NCBI GenBank assembly: GCA_014529385.2
Contig: CM043968.1
Location: forward strand, 128,749,018-128,813,017
Source of the DNA: Adiantum capillus-veneris
Lineage: Eukaryota > Streptophyta > Polypodiopsida > Polypodiales > Pteridaceae
Direction of reading: 5' to 3'
Length of the DNA stretch: 64,000 nucleotides
A program made the translations under genes and the position numbers. The notes beneath the pieces are model-generated. The model made no database searches, was not told the DNA's origin, and saw only the letters and a program-made list of their open reading frames with translations. Positions within the stretch are counted from its first letter, which is position 1; every line of letters starts with the position of its first letter. Shown piece by piece: positions 53,103 to 64,000 of the stretch.

Positions 53103-54126
53103 TACGTACCCTTCCCTTTCTATCTCTATCTCCCACACCCGCCTTCTCTCACTCTCTTTATCTCTCACATGGGCCTTTCTCTCCCTCTACGTCTATCTGA
53201 CCAAAACATAGAATATGAATCGTACACACTTATAAAACATAAATGTTAAATACATGTATAGTATGTGTTGCATTGTGCATGCAAATTGAAATTGCTCCTC
53301 TTTGTTTTGTGTGTCTCGTATGGTTGTCTTCCACTGCGCAAATGCTTTGCTAAATTAATCTTCTTGGAAAGCTTGATATGTCTCTCCAAGAGATAGGCCG
53401 TAATTGCGTGTACCATGTGTGTGGAGCTTTTTCACCATTGAGTTCTTGGCCTCCATCTTCTTTGCCAAGCTCAATACACCCCTGCATTTCAAGCATTAGC
53501 AACATTATGCTCATATATATGATCCCATTCTCTAATGTTACTGTACCCACCTTTCCAGCTGCCACCAGTAAACATGCATTCTCAGCCATTGCAAGAATGG
53601 ATTTTTTAATGTTGGAATAGATGCTTCAATCATAAAAGCTTTTCCCTTAGCCGATATATCCACCAAAAAAAAAATTCCATAACGTTCATTGGGTATAATG
53701 TTATATCATCTTCCAAAAAACCAATATATTCAAAAGCAAAGAATACTCATTATGCAAGGCTGATGTGTGTACTTGCAACCCCAGACAATATGAAGGGGAG
53801 AATTTTGCACCCCTTATCTCCCCATCCCACAAATGAAATACACTTTTGATAGAATTCTGTGTTGTTCTCTTGATTCATGATGATAGCTATTTCCAACCCT
53901 TCCAAACAAAGAAGTTCTTTGTTGTACTTAGAGCCATGTCATAGCTTGCTTTGTACTCTGCTTCTCTTAAAAGGTACTCCCTAGTGTTCTTAGCAGGTAA
54001 GTTCTACGTTTTTTGACAATACATTACATCTAACTCCTCCTATAGTACACATCATAAAGACAAATTCATTTTTAAAGAAAATATAGTCAGGTCATCCAAT
54101 GCATGTGTATTATAAATTACACTCAC
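53103..54126. other. no gene recognised
   Basis: A CT-rich patch at 53110-53190, then AT-rich sequence. Overlapping ORFs at 53350-53620 on both strands match nothing known. Confidence 0.35.
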
Positions 54127-54580
54127 CTTTTGCAGTAGTTGTGCTAGCAAAGACATCGATAATCTAAGCCATTTTGAATGGTTCATTGTTGCACCATGAA
54201 GCAACCTGAGATTTTTCCATGTCCTCCTCATTGAATATGTCTAACAAGGACTGTGGGTCCGCAAGTGTCAACTTTTGCATCATGTAGATGTTGTGGGAGA
54301 TGGTGTGAGGTACGTGAACTCATGCGATCCTAATGTTTTTAGCAACAATTTAGTGACCATTTGAAATTTAAGTGCATCAAGATAATGTAAAGTACCTTAC
54401 TTGTTGACCATGTCAAGCATCAATAGAAACTCCACCATCTCTTGAGGGTCGAACTTCACGAGCGTGAACTCAACCTTCGGGGTTGATAATTCATCTAGCT
54501 GCACATGTAATGCCTAATCTTTCCATATGTGAAGCCAATGTTTCCCATCCCACACGAAGAACAGTTTCTCCTCCATGTGG
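54127..54580 (-). pseudogene. unidentified two-exon gene relic
   Basis: The minus strand encodes MEEKLFFVWDGKHWLHIWKD, a stop, then LDELSTPKVEFTLVKFDPQE and MVEFLLMLDMVN (54580-54401), ending at a GTAAGG donor. A second block reads LADPQSLLDIFNEEDMEKSQ and VASWCNNEPFKMA (about 54270-54165) and ends at AAAAG followed by GTGAGT (54127). The two good donors and protein-like composition suggest a real but broken exon pair. I do not recognise the family; upstream minus-strand ORFs to 55050 may belong to it. Confidence 0.35.
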
Positions 54581-54599
54581 CTAAGCACTGGAATGACTA

Positions 54600-57369
54600 A
54601 TTTGATCATCGAAGGTGACAAACATCCTCTCTTCTATATATACCACGCCCATTGAAAGGTACAAGATGTTGCCCAGGGAAAGCTTTCAACACCATAAAAG
54701 GTGCCATCATAGGTTGATAGACTCTTTCAATTGTAGAACCCATGAGTTCCATCAAACAATCATTGTTTTTTCTAATTGTTGGATTGGCCAAAAGATGACA
54801 AAGAGGAATTCTTGGCAAGAAGCAATTGTATGGTGCAATATGAGCATCAATCCACCCCAATGAAATGTGACTATCAACCACAAATCACTCAATGGTCCAT
54901 AGAGATCACTCAATGATTCATTACCAATGTTTTGTAGCTCTATGGTTGTCAAAGTGGATGCATCCATTGATGGAGCTACATGTACAACCATCACCATAGA
55001 TGGAACAATCACAAATGTCCTTGCCTGTAACAAACCATTTTCTTGAGTCATGTTGATTGGTATTTTTTCTTGACGGTCGAGTCCTTTGGATTGTCAAAAG
55101 TGACTTTTTTTTTGGATGTACATTGTAGATGGTGGGTGGGAACCCTCAAGAAAAACTTTCATAGTCCATACTCCAAGCATCCCATCGATGCATAGGTGGA
55201 GTTTTAGAGAGAGGAGAGTGGGATCTATCCCAACGAGTGGATAGACAAGATCCATGGTAAGGATGCATGGAGAGACTGTCCATGGTTCTTGGACTATGTC
55301 AATGTGACGAGTTCCCCAAAAATGAAGCGGAAGCATACAATGGTAACTTATTTTCTTTTTATGCAAACAACATGATACTCTCCTCACTATTGTTTTGACT
55401 TGCAACATTACACAAGAAGGTGAGGAGGAAGGGCAAGAGCACAAGGTATCACCATCAATCAGCCTCCCAATGTCCTTTCTCCTAGCATAGCCAGGGGACA
55501 TCCAAGCCCAAACACAGCATCTATAGGACCATCAAGTGGAAAGAAGAGAGATCAAGTAGTCATTGAAGAATTGAAGGATCATCAAATTTGTTGCCAGATG
55601 GTGCAATTGTGGTGGCATGTCGAGCAAACCACCTATCATTTGTCATCGAGGAGACTTGCATGTGAAATTTTCTCCATCTTTGTGTACCATTCTCCTTTGG
55701 ATGCTCTTGTGCACATATGCTATTTCGTAGATTCAATAAGTTCTAAACCATTCCTATATGTTTTTTATGACAATTACGGTTTTGTTTTTGTTTTAATTGT
55801 CATAAACGATGAGACTTTGGTGCTAACCATGTCTGCAATCCATGCTCACCGCACCTTGAAGGCTCAAGGTCTCACACAAGACCTTCATAAGGGCAAGAAG
55901 AGCTTACTACTATAAGATTGCTAGCCAAGGTGGTCATGCTTGGGGTGGCATTAGTGGAGTCGAAAGCATATTTTCTTTCCTATGGGGCCACTTAATCAAG
56001 GGCTAGTTGTATAAATAAGGCAAACACCCTAGCCCCATCAGTGGTCTTAAAGGCATCTCGTCTTGATTCTGTGGCATCTTTTCTCTTTGGCAAGCATCAC
56101 ATCATTTACGTACTCTTTGGCATCAGAGAACATAGTACGCCACTGCTTGGTATAGGATAGGAATATACTCGTTCTCACTTGTGCATAAACAAAGTTGTTG
56201 GTCCTTGTCTCATTTATATAATTGGGCCTTGATTGGAGTGTAATCTCTAGCTTCTATTGAAATTAGCACATTGATTTGGTTTTTTAGCACATTGATTTTT
56301 ACCCAATGTATTTCATTACAAATAAATGTACCAAAAAACCAATGGTAATGAAACACCTAAGGCCTAATATGGGATTTCATAATTGTGGGTTTGATAACCA
56401 TTAAAAGAACAAATGTCCTCATCCTGATCAAAACCTAGTGCCACCAATAGTATATTGATATGATTGTTGCAAGAAGGATGGAGACTTTCTATTATGCCAA
56501 AAGACCTAAGAGTAAGGGTAAAGCTGCAATTGACATGGTGGGAAAAATTACATCACGTCCATCAAGGACTAGCAAACAATGGAATTCCATAATGATGTTT
56601 GTGTTTACCCCTAATTTTTTTGTGTAGGAGAAAATGTGTAACATTTAATGGCCTAAAAACTTGTGTGTAGCGGAAATTAGCATGAACATAGTGGGCATTT
56701 CATTAGAATAGATTCCTAATGAGAATTACAAGAGTGCTTGGGTGGAGAGAGCAACAAAAAGCATAACACCTAATTAGATAGCATGAACAATACTTTCAAA
56801 AGAGAGAGAAATTAAGCTATTGACAACAGTTGAGGACCAGATTTACATGGAGCCGGTCCCCCCTCCAAAAGGCTTTGTATTATGGTTTCTCCCATCAAGA
56901 GAGACATTGTACAATACAATTCTTTGTGTTCCTTCAAGACTAGCTAGTGCAATGAAGATGAAAGCTTCATGCACTAAGCAAAACACTTAGTAAACACAAC
57001 ATCAATTGTCCCCGGTCTAAGACCCAAGACCTCACACACCTTTGAAGATGGTGAGAGCTAGCAGGGTATGAGAGTAGATTGAGAGAAAGGAGTATCTTCC
57101 GAGAAAGATGTACATCTCCTCACATAATCACTCATATTAGCATAGCTTAGCTTAGTAATTAACTTGGTAGAGGAGATGAGCATGCATTGAAGCTTGGCTC
57201 TTGGTTGGATTTGCATCCACATGCCAAGAGTGTGTCAATGTAAGCTTCTATCTCACAAGCTTGGAGTAGGTGATGAGCTCTCCATTAAAGCTTGGGAAGA
57301 GATAGTCTTCTCTTTCTTCACACATGAGATTGTGTGAGTGTGTGTGTGTGATAATGCCTTGCAAAAATC
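54600..57369. other. no recognised gene; mixed AT-rich sequence
   Basis: Several ORFs of 80-135 codons occur (minus 54606-54881, 54752-55051 and 55094-55501; plus 55571-55915), none with a known motif. 55920-57369 has only short ORFs. Confidence 0.35.
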
Positions 57370-57517
57370 AGCCCCCTCTCTCTCTTGGGCGAGACCTCTT
57401 GCTATTTGCTCTTCCTCCACCCTCATTGGACCTCCCCAGGTCAAGCCCCCTCTCTCTCTTGGGCGAGCCCTCTTGCTATTTGCTCTTCCTCCACCCTCAT
57501 TGGACCTCCCCAGGTCA
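57370..57517. repeat. 74-bp tandem duplication
   Basis: Two nearly identical units (57370-57443 and 57444-57517) begin AGCCCCCTCTCTCTCTTGGG and end ATTGGACCTCCCCAGGTCA. They differ at very few positions (GAGACCTC against GAGCCCTC). Confidence 0.95.
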
Positions 57518-57866
57518 ATCCAATGACTATTAAGCAGCATAAGTGATAGCCTTCTGAAATGTGTCCCCCTTTTCCCTTTTGTGAGAGCTTTAGGTAATTT
57601 AATAATTCAACTAAACTCTCATTGGACCCCTTTGCCTTCTGGCCAATAGGAATCAGGCAAGCTATTGGGCTGCTGAATGCTCATTGGACCCCTTGGGAGA
57701 CTGTCCAACAGTCTTCTAGAGAACTTAATTCTCATTGGTTCTTTTATTAAGTGTTTTTAAATTAATTAAACTAGATTTACTCTAGCCTAATTCTCATTGG
57801 TCCACCTCCAAGGCCATCCAATAGGACCTTGTGGGCATCTGGCCTAGGGAGCTGACATGTGTCCCT

Positions 57867-57888
57867 CATTCCCTTTGTGTAAAGGGAG

Positions 57889-57963
<75 letters not shown>

Positions 57964-58170
57964 CTTTCTCTCTCATCCCCTACAAGAAAGGCTCGCCCCC
58001 TCCCAAGTAGGGATTGCAAAGACTTTTTTGTTTACACACAAAGCATCCATTCCCTTTGTGTAAAGGGAGCTTGTGTGTGTGTGGCTTTCTCTCTCATCCC
58101 CTACAATAAAGGCTCGCCCCCTCCCAAGTAGGGATTGCAAAGACTTTTTTGTTTACACACAAAGCATCCA
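57867..58170. repeat. tandem duplication differing by (GT)n length
   Basis: Unit 1 (57867-58047) and unit 2 (58048-about 58170) share CATTCCCTTTGTGTAAAGGG, GGCTTTCTCTCTCATCCCC, AAAGGCTCGCCCCCTCCCAA and GTTTACACACAAAGCATCCA. Unit 1 has about 35 GT repeats (57893-57961), unit 2 only about five, which accounts for most of the size difference. Valine/cysteine ORFs are repeat artefacts. Confidence 0.95.
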
Positions 58171-58832
58171 ATTCCCTTAAGGTTGACCTTTGGACACAAC
58201 CTTTGAATTTTGGAACCTTAGCATTTTGGAAGTCTTAATGGGCTGAACCTTAGGGTCTTTTTAGCCCATTTTTGCACATGGCTCTTTTGCAGATGGCCCC
58301 CCTTTTGGATCCCTATTTTCCCTCCTTTGGATCCCTAGAGTGGCCGGTCTGCTAGCTTAACCAATATTCTAGCTTTTTCCCTGGCACTTCCCCACATTAA
58401 ATGATCAGTTTAATATAAGAAAATCATTAAGGAGAATTAGATATTGATTATTATGACAAAATGTGTCAAGGTTTGGGCTAGCATTAAGGAACAATGGAGG
58501 TCTAGGCCATGACTATAGAAAACTCAGGCACCTCATCGGGCTACCACAAAATGTTAAGAGGATAAGGTGCATAGAACTAATCCATGCCACTCAAAGAAGA
58601 GTAAAGGGATGCAGAGTGTTCAAAGATGTAATCTTTGAGGGGAGGTGCTAAATATGTGAGTTTGAGCATGATAACTAGATTTAGGGTGTGTTAGAGTTGA
58701 GTGTAACTTGAGAGGAAAATTGGATGGTTTTAGGATGGACTAATAGCATTGAGAGGAAATTTAAAGGCCCAATAGAAAGAGGGTAAGTCCAAGTGGCACC
58801 GATGAGAGGAAAGGTGTTTTCTTTTGAGTATA

Positions 58833-58833
<1 letters not shown>
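58171..58833. other. no recognised feature
   Basis: Non-repetitive sequence with a 62-codon plus ORF (58463-58651) that matches nothing known. Confidence 0.35.

Positions 58834-58912
<79 letters not shown>
58834..58912. repeat. (CT)n microsatellite, 5' boundary of ORF1-only element 1
   Basis: About 78 bp of uninterrupted CT. The element starts at CATAATCGTAACCCTAAATC directly after. Confidence 0.97.
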
Positions 58913-58916
<4 letters not shown>

Positions 58917-60137
58917 TCGTAACCCTAAATCTCTACTCGTTCTTTCTGCACAGCACCGTCGCCCTCCCCATCCCCCCTCAGCCTCCCCTTGGCAAGGGGC
59001 TGCCCTTGGGAAGGAGTTAAGCACAACCTCGCCCCCCCCTTAACCAACCCAAATAAATAGTTGTGGCCTGCCTGCTGCTTGCCTCTGTCGACTGTCCATT
59101 TTTCCCATAGCTGCAAGTTCATTTTTTTCCGACTATAGCCTACCTAGTTTTGTCCAACACTAGCCAATCTTGTCCACTCTTGCCTCAAACAACAACCATG
59201 GACACTCGTGCCTCATCCCAAAGCAAGACCACCATTTTTCCGGGTCGTGGAAACACCCCCCAAAATGGACAGCACCATCCGCTTTTAGAATGAAGTTGAA
59301 AGACTCCGCAAGGAGAATGACAAGCTGAAACAAAGACTCATCGCCATCAAGACCAGGCTCACTGCAAAGGAGAACTACAAAAAGAAAGAAATGGAGCAGA
59401 TGGAAGCCAAGCTCAACAAAACAAAAGAAGAAGTAGAGATTACCCTCACAAAGGCAGTCAAAAATCAAGTGTAGGAGGTCATTCTCCACAAGGTTGAAGA
59501 TTGTGTGGAATTGACCCTATGCAAACGGCAACGACAAGAGGATCTTGGCCTCAATGTTTGCATTGCCGGGCTTCCAATTGACTGGAAAGGGGAGGGAGAC
59601 CTCAAGTTCAACGTGTGCTTTACCTGGATACAAAAAATAACCCACATGATACAGTGGAACCCAACAACAATCACCTCCCTTACACACAAACATCGCACCA
59701 ACCATGTAATCCTCACTTTCAAGACCAAGACTTACCAAATCAAACTCCTTGAACAATCAAGGCTTCTCAAGGAAACTATAATATGGTTTGTACAAGACCT
59801 CACATTCTCCCAACTCAAACAAAAGAAGGGAGAACTACAAAAGGTGCGAGAAGCACGCATGGTAGGAAAATGGGCGGCTTATCGAGGAGGTAAAGCCATT
59901 ATCCAAGAGTTTCTAACTCCCAAAATGGCTCCCGCCTCACCTCCCCCCCCCCCCCCCCCCCCCCCCCCCCTTCCTAGGTTTTTAGGTTTTGTTTATCCTA
60001 TTTTTCTCTTTTGTTCACCCCATGTTGGACCCTCAGTCCTTAACTGAGATGTATGTGACAACCCCTTTAGTTAGAAGGAACACTCTGTAACATTTTTGTT
60101 TCTTGATCCCATAGGTCATATGACCTCCGTGGATGAT

Positions 60138-60140
<3 letters not shown>
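58913..60140 (+). mobile_element. ORF1-only non-LTR element, copy 1
   Basis: A 1.2-kb unit bounded by (CT)n on both sides. It has a C-rich 5' leader (CAGCCTCCCCTTGG near 58980), a single ORF1-like coding region (about 59241-60047) and a 3' part with CCTCAGTCCTTAACTGAG near 60030. It ends with CATAGGTCATATGACCTCC near 60109 and GATGATAAT. No endonuclease or RT exists. The same layout is found inverted at 62242-63638. The 3' hairpin block matches the full LINE at 23275, so it probably borrows that LINE's machinery. Confidence 0.7.
59241..60047 (+). pseudogene. LINE-type ORF1 protein, copy 1
   Basis: A heptad-rich helix (VERLRKENDKLKQRLIAIKT, EMEQMEAKLNKTKEEVEITL) is followed by an RRM-like block (LGLNVCIAGLPIDWKGEG, NHVILTFKTKTYQIKLLEQ) and a basic C-terminal segment (DLTFSQLKQKKGELQKVREA, GKWAAYRGGKAIIQE). 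This is the coiled coil, RRM and CTD layout of L1 ORF1p, an RNA-binding chaperone. Stops at 59286 and 59472 break the helix. A 28-base C run (59943-59970) reads as polyproline before the end at 60047. Confidence 0.7.

Positions 60141-60207
<67 letters not shown>
60141..60207. repeat. (CT)n microsatellite, 3' boundary of ORF1-only element 1
   Basis: About 66 bp of CT directly after the hairpin block and GATGATAAT. Confidence 0.97.
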
Positions 60208-60208
<1 letters not shown>

Positions 60209-60387
60209 CTTTGTGTATACACACACTCACACCTTGAATGCTCCAATAGTGCATCCTCCATAGCAATTTTCACTAAAAATAAGGATGCAAGAAAAAAATA
60301 GAACAATTAGAACAACTGGTAGTGATACTACACAATGTACATCTGCTGATAAAGTGACAGAGTTTGACATAATGGCACTTACATGGC

Positions 60388-61756
60388 TTGCCCTTGGTAA
60401 ATGAGGCAAAAACTAGGCAAGATGTAGAACCCACTTGTTTTGAGGATGTTGGATATGCAAAGTGGGGACATACCATGGATGAGGAGATGGTTGTTCTTGA
60501 TCCAAATAATACTTGGGATTTGGTGCCATTGATTGCACAAGGCAAAAAATTTGTTGGTTGTCAATGGATCTACATGGTGAAGCATAATGCAAACGCAACA
60601 GTAATTAGGTACATAGACATTCTAGGAGAAAAAAATGATGCAAAAAGTTATGGGATTGATGATAAGGAGAATTTAAACTCCACAACAAAAATGTCTACCA
60701 ATCATAGTGTTTCATCAAAAGGTCTGATTTTGCATCATCTAGATGTGAAAAACGTATTCTTACACGATCGCGTACAAAAGAAGTGTATATGGAGCATCCA
60801 CAGGGATATTAAGATGTGAGAAATCCCAAGTGCGTTTGTAAGCTGAAGAAAGCACTTTACGGGCTAAAGCAAGCACCTACATCTTGGCATGAGAGAATTG
60901 TATAGCAAGGCTTAAGCTTGTAAACAATTTCTTAAAGCAAGAATTTAATTTGAAAGATTTGGGTGACCAATAATATTTTTTGGGCATTAAAATTATATGC
61001 ACAAAAAAGGGCATATGGCCATCATAGAGCTAGTATGGATCACATATGGGATCAAAAAACAGATGCCTCATTTTTAGCATATTTTTATGGCCTTGGATCA
61101 GAATTTGAGAGCTTATGTGTGTAAGTGCTTGAAAATTCTACCATGTATAGGGAGACCGTGGGTAGCTCACAATATCACAATCTCCTTTGAGTTACACAAT
61201 TGGATTGGAGAGTCAATTTATACAACCTCAGAGGAAGCAACACTTGGATGTAGTGAGGTGTACATTATGCTATGTGAGTGCTACCTTGGATTATACACTT
61301 TTTTATGACATTGTACGAAGTTGTAGGGTACACATATGCAAATAGGGCTAGTAACATATGTGATTGGCTTTACGTTCTTACTTGGGAGTGCTATTTTGCA
61401 TGGAGTACCAAGAAGAAACCCATCATGGATTTATCAACTACAAGGCTAAGTGCATACGTCTGATGATGGCAACATGCAAGATAGCATGGTTGCAGATGCT
61501 ACTTGAATGGTTTCAAAAACATGTTCAAAGGCCAATTTCCATTATTGTGACCTTACTGGCATCTAGTTGGCATGGGACCCAATGTTTCACTTTCTTCATA
61601 GAGATAAGGCCTTAGCAAGTGACATTGATTTTAGGTACACGAGGACAGATAAGTGGATTGTAGATATCTTCATGAAGGTCCTTGGATCAAAGAAGATGCA
61701 GCAACTTCAAGGGATGCTTGGAGTACAAGAGATGTTGTTACATTTGAGGGGGAGCC
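60388..61756 (+). pseudogene. Ty1-copia RT N-terminus and RNase H fragment
   Basis: RT start: EPTCFEDVGYAKWGHTMDEE, NNTWDLVPLIAQGKKFVGCQ and LHHLDVKNVFLHD (60430-60770), then YGLKQAPTSW-like sequence near 60860. The catalytic middle of RT is largely missing. RNase H remnants follow in several frames (IAWLQMLLEWFQKHVQRPIS near 61480; DKWIVDIFMKVLGSKKMQQL near 61650). A polypurine tract, TTTGAGGGGGAG near 61743, closes it. These are standard Tork/Tnt1-type copia motifs. It lies between the two inverted ORF1-only elements. Confidence 0.8.
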
Positions 61757-62177
61757 AAGCACATTACATCATTAGCAAGAGGTAGGTAACACAAGGCTAT
61801 TCGCCAATGATACTATAACTAGAGACTCCACTATCATGGTCGACCTACTAAGAGTGATGGCCTGTTAACCCTCACGGACACCCTACACCTTTGACGGACG
61901 ACTTATTATTTATTTGATTGAGTCATGGACCGGGCTTGTCGGTCCAATAGGTGTGTAGGTGATCACCAATGAGAGGCGCACCACTTACCTTATTTTACAG
62001 TATTTTTGCAACGATCGGCCACTGTGGGCACCCATGTGTGAATGGGTCAAACTCTTATAAAAGGTCTATTTTGACCTAAAATCCTCATTCTTTGAGGTGC
62101 AAGCTAAGAAATGCTCTTTCTCTACCTATGTCTTCTCCTCCTTCGTGTGCTCACATGTGTATGTGTGTATATGTATG

Positions 62178-62180
<3 letters not shown>
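61757..62180 (+). repeat. probable copia 3' LTR start, cut by (GA)n
   Basis: It follows a copia polypurine tract and contains TATAAAAGG near 62057, a likely TATA box. It has no second copy here and no clean TG start directly after the tract (TGTTAACCC occurs 105 bp in, at 61862). It ends at the (GA)n tract at 62181. Confidence 0.4.

Positions 62181-62241
<61 letters not shown>
62181..62241. repeat. (GA)n microsatellite, 3' boundary of ORF1-only element 2
   Basis: About 61 bp of GA, which is (CT)n on the element's coding (minus) strand, directly after its 3' hairpin block. Confidence 0.97.
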
Positions 62242-62248
<7 letters not shown>

Positions 62249-63635
62249 TATCGTCCCACGGAGGTCAGATATGACCTATGGGACCAAAGACAAAACATTA
62301 CAAATGTGGGGAGATTGTGGGATACATCTCAGTTAAGGACTGAGGGTCCAAAAAAGATAAGATAAGATGAACAAAATCTATGCAGAAGAGGGGGTGAGGA
62401 GGGAGTTGGTTTGGGAGTTCGAAACTCTTGAATAATGGCTTTACCTCCTCGATAGACTGCCCATTTCCCTGTTGTGCGTGCTTCTCACATATTTTGTAGT
62501 TTTGTCTTCTTTTACTTGAGTTGAGTGGGTGCAAGGTCTTCTGTAAACCACATTTTGGTGTCCTTGAGAAGCCTTGATTGCTCAAGAAATTTGATTTGGT
62601 CCACCTTGGTTTTGAAAGTGTAGATTGCATGATTGGTGCAATGGTCATGTGCAAGAGAAGTGATTTTTGCTAGATCACACTGTACCATGGGGATTGCGGA
62701 TTGGTTGCGAGAAAATGACTCGTGAAACTTGAGGTTCCCCTCCCCTTTCCAATCGCTTGGGAGCCCACCAATGCGAACATTGAGGGCGATATCCTCCCGT
62801 CATTGCCGTTCACGTAGCGTGGATGTCACTCGATCTTCAACCCTGCGAGAGATTACCTCTTGTACTTGAGTTTTGACCTCCTTTGTGACGGTCGTCTCTA
62901 TTTATTCTTCTCTGGCCTTTGTGAATCTGATTTCTATCAGTTTCAACTCCTCCTCCTTGTGATTCTCTATTGTGGCAAGCCGGGCTTCAAAAGTTGAAAG
63001 CCTTTGTTTCAGCTTATCATTCTCCTTGAGAAGGCTTTCGACTTTGATTTGAGGGCGGGTGATGTTGTCTACCTTTGGAGGTGTTGCCACGACTCCGGCA
63101 AAATTCAACTTACCTCAGGACGCCTAGTCATGAATACTGAGCTTTTTAGGTCGGAAAGGCCAACCTTTGAATATCACATGGAAAAACCCTTCTTGAAACA
63201 AGGCAAAACCCTTCTTGAAAACAGGTTCGACCTTTTGATAAGGGCAAAATCCTTCTTGAGAACAAGGTCAACCTTTTGATAAGGGTAAAACCCTTCTTGA
63301 AACTTAGGCCAAAGTAGCCTTTTTTTTATAAAGGTCGTGGGGCGAAACCCACAACAGGTATTCCAGGCTTTCTTGAGGTCGTAGGGCAAGCAGGCCAAAC
63401 CAGATCGTCACAGGTCGAGACAAGTTGCGCAAGGCAGAAACAAGTCGTGTAGGTCATTACAGAGCCGAAACCAAGTCATGCAGGGTAGAGCCAAAACTAG
63501 GTTGTTGTAGGAGTTTTTGGGTTCAATGGGGGGCGAGCTATGGCTTAACGGCCCCACAGGGAAGCCCCTCGCCCAAGGGGAGGCTGGGGGGGGGGGGGGG
63601 GGGGGGGAGAAGGAACGGCTAGGGTTGTGCTGGGG

Positions 63636-63638
<3 letters not shown>
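62242..63638 (-). mobile_element. ORF1-only non-LTR element, copy 2 (inverted)
   Basis: The minus strand repeats the layout of 58913-60140: (CT)n, a C-run and C-rich leader (plus-strand G run at 63586-63607; AGGGGAGGCTGG near 63582), ORF1, then GGACCCTCAGTCCTTAACTG near 62335 and the AGGTCATATCTGACCT hairpin near 62262, then (CT)n. It lacks endonuclease and RT. Protein similarity with copy 1 is clear but far from identity, so the two copies are not a recent local duplication. Confidence 0.68.
62398..63108 (-). pseudogene. LINE-type ORF1 protein, copy 2
   Basis: From an ATG at 63108 the minus strand reads MNFAGVVATPPKVDN, then LLKENDKLKQRLSTFEARLA (coiled coil), a stop near 62902, an RRM-like part (ALNVRIGGLPSDWKGEG near 62770; TFKTKVDQIKFLEQSRLLKD near 62590) and a C-terminal part (QLKQKKTKLQN, TGKWAVYRGGKAIIQEF near 62450). 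It aligns block for block with copy 1. Several stops and shifts break it. Confidence 0.65.
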
Positions 63639-63728
<90 letters not shown>

Positions 63729-63743
63729 GGAGAGGTTGAGAGT

Positions 63744-63808
<65 letters not shown>

Positions 63809-63837
63809 GGAGAGGTTGAGAGTGGGTGTGTGAGAGT

Positions 63838-63880
<43 letters not shown>

Positions 63881-63960
63881 GGAGAGGCTGAGAGTGGGTG
63901 TGTGAGAGAGGCTGAGAGAGAGAGAGAGATAGAGATAGATAGAGAGAGAGGGATCAAGCA
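63639..63960. repeat. (GA)n array with a 28-bp higher-order unit
   Basis: A long GA run (63639-63724) is followed by GAATGGGAGAGGTTGAGAGT with GGGTGTGTG at about 63724, 63804 and 63876, each separated by GA or GT runs. The three copies differ slightly (GGTT against GGCT). It forms the 5' boundary of ORF1-only element 2. Confidence 0.95.
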
Positions 63961-64000
63961 CTACAGCAGCATCAACAGCAAGACGTGGCGGTTGAGCATG

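Noticed and set aside
61757-62180. Complete copia 3' LTR
   Set aside because: Only the polypurine tract and a TATA-like box support it; there is no second LTR copy and no clear TG start or CA end.

Overview
The window is plant nuclear DNA made almost entirely of mobile elements and simple repeats. I see no intact host gene, rRNA gene or tRNA gene. Evidence for a plant: Ty1-copia primer-binding sites of the initiator-tRNA type, a Ty3-gypsy element of the Tat kind with a second RNase H, a CACTA element with a TNP2-type transposase, and spliceosomal GT-AG introns. Very abundant (CT)n, (GA)n, (GT)n and homopolymer tracts, and the look of the LINE proteins, make me think of a seed-free plant such as a fern. 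That placement is a guess.

Layout. 0.25-1.14 kb is a degenerate 63-bp tandem array. 1.5-6.0 kb holds two reverse-strand copies of one Ty1-copia element, one truncated, separated by a (GT)n(GA)n tract. 6.235-27.612 kb is best read as one large CACTA element (ends CACTAT.../...CATAGTG, 3-bp direct repeat TAT on both sides). A nearly complete 8.7-kb Ty3-gypsy element (7.73-16.46 kb) and a 4.5-kb LINE (18.85-23.32 kb) are nested in it. The CACTA transposase (24.6-26.8 kb) has lost its catalytic middle. An unidentified reverse-strand gene in the left half was tandemly duplicated and then split by the Ty3 insertion.

27.6-39 kb is old accessory DNA: a poly-A retroelement end, two LINE C-termini lying tail to tail at about 32.03 kb, a tRNA-derived SINE head, and a broken charged coiled-coil gene with an inverted partial copy. 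39.1-43.65 kb is a decayed Ty1-copia element running straight into a decayed Tat-type Ty3 fragment. 44.1-45.1 kb carries a SWIM zinc-finger relic. 47.285-53.102 kb is a gag-only LTR element with no pol; its first gag exon appears to lie inside the LTR. 54.1-54.6 kb is an unidentified broken two-exon relic. 57.3-58.2 kb has tandem duplications with many ATTGG boxes. 58.8-63.9 kb has two inverted copies of a short element that encodes only a LINE-type ORF1 protein, with a copia RT/RNase H fragment between them.

The most interesting theme is a non-LTR family found three times here (18.85-23.32, 58.91-60.14 and 62.24-63.64 kb). Every copy is bounded at both ends by (CT)n on the coding strand and shares a 3' hairpin block ending just before the (CT)n. 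Two of the three are ORF1-only derivatives. This looks like a microsatellite-targeted LINE with an ORF1-only parasite, comparable to mammalian HAL1. All coding regions carry stops or frameshifts; the Ty3 element at 7.7-16.5 kb is the youngest.
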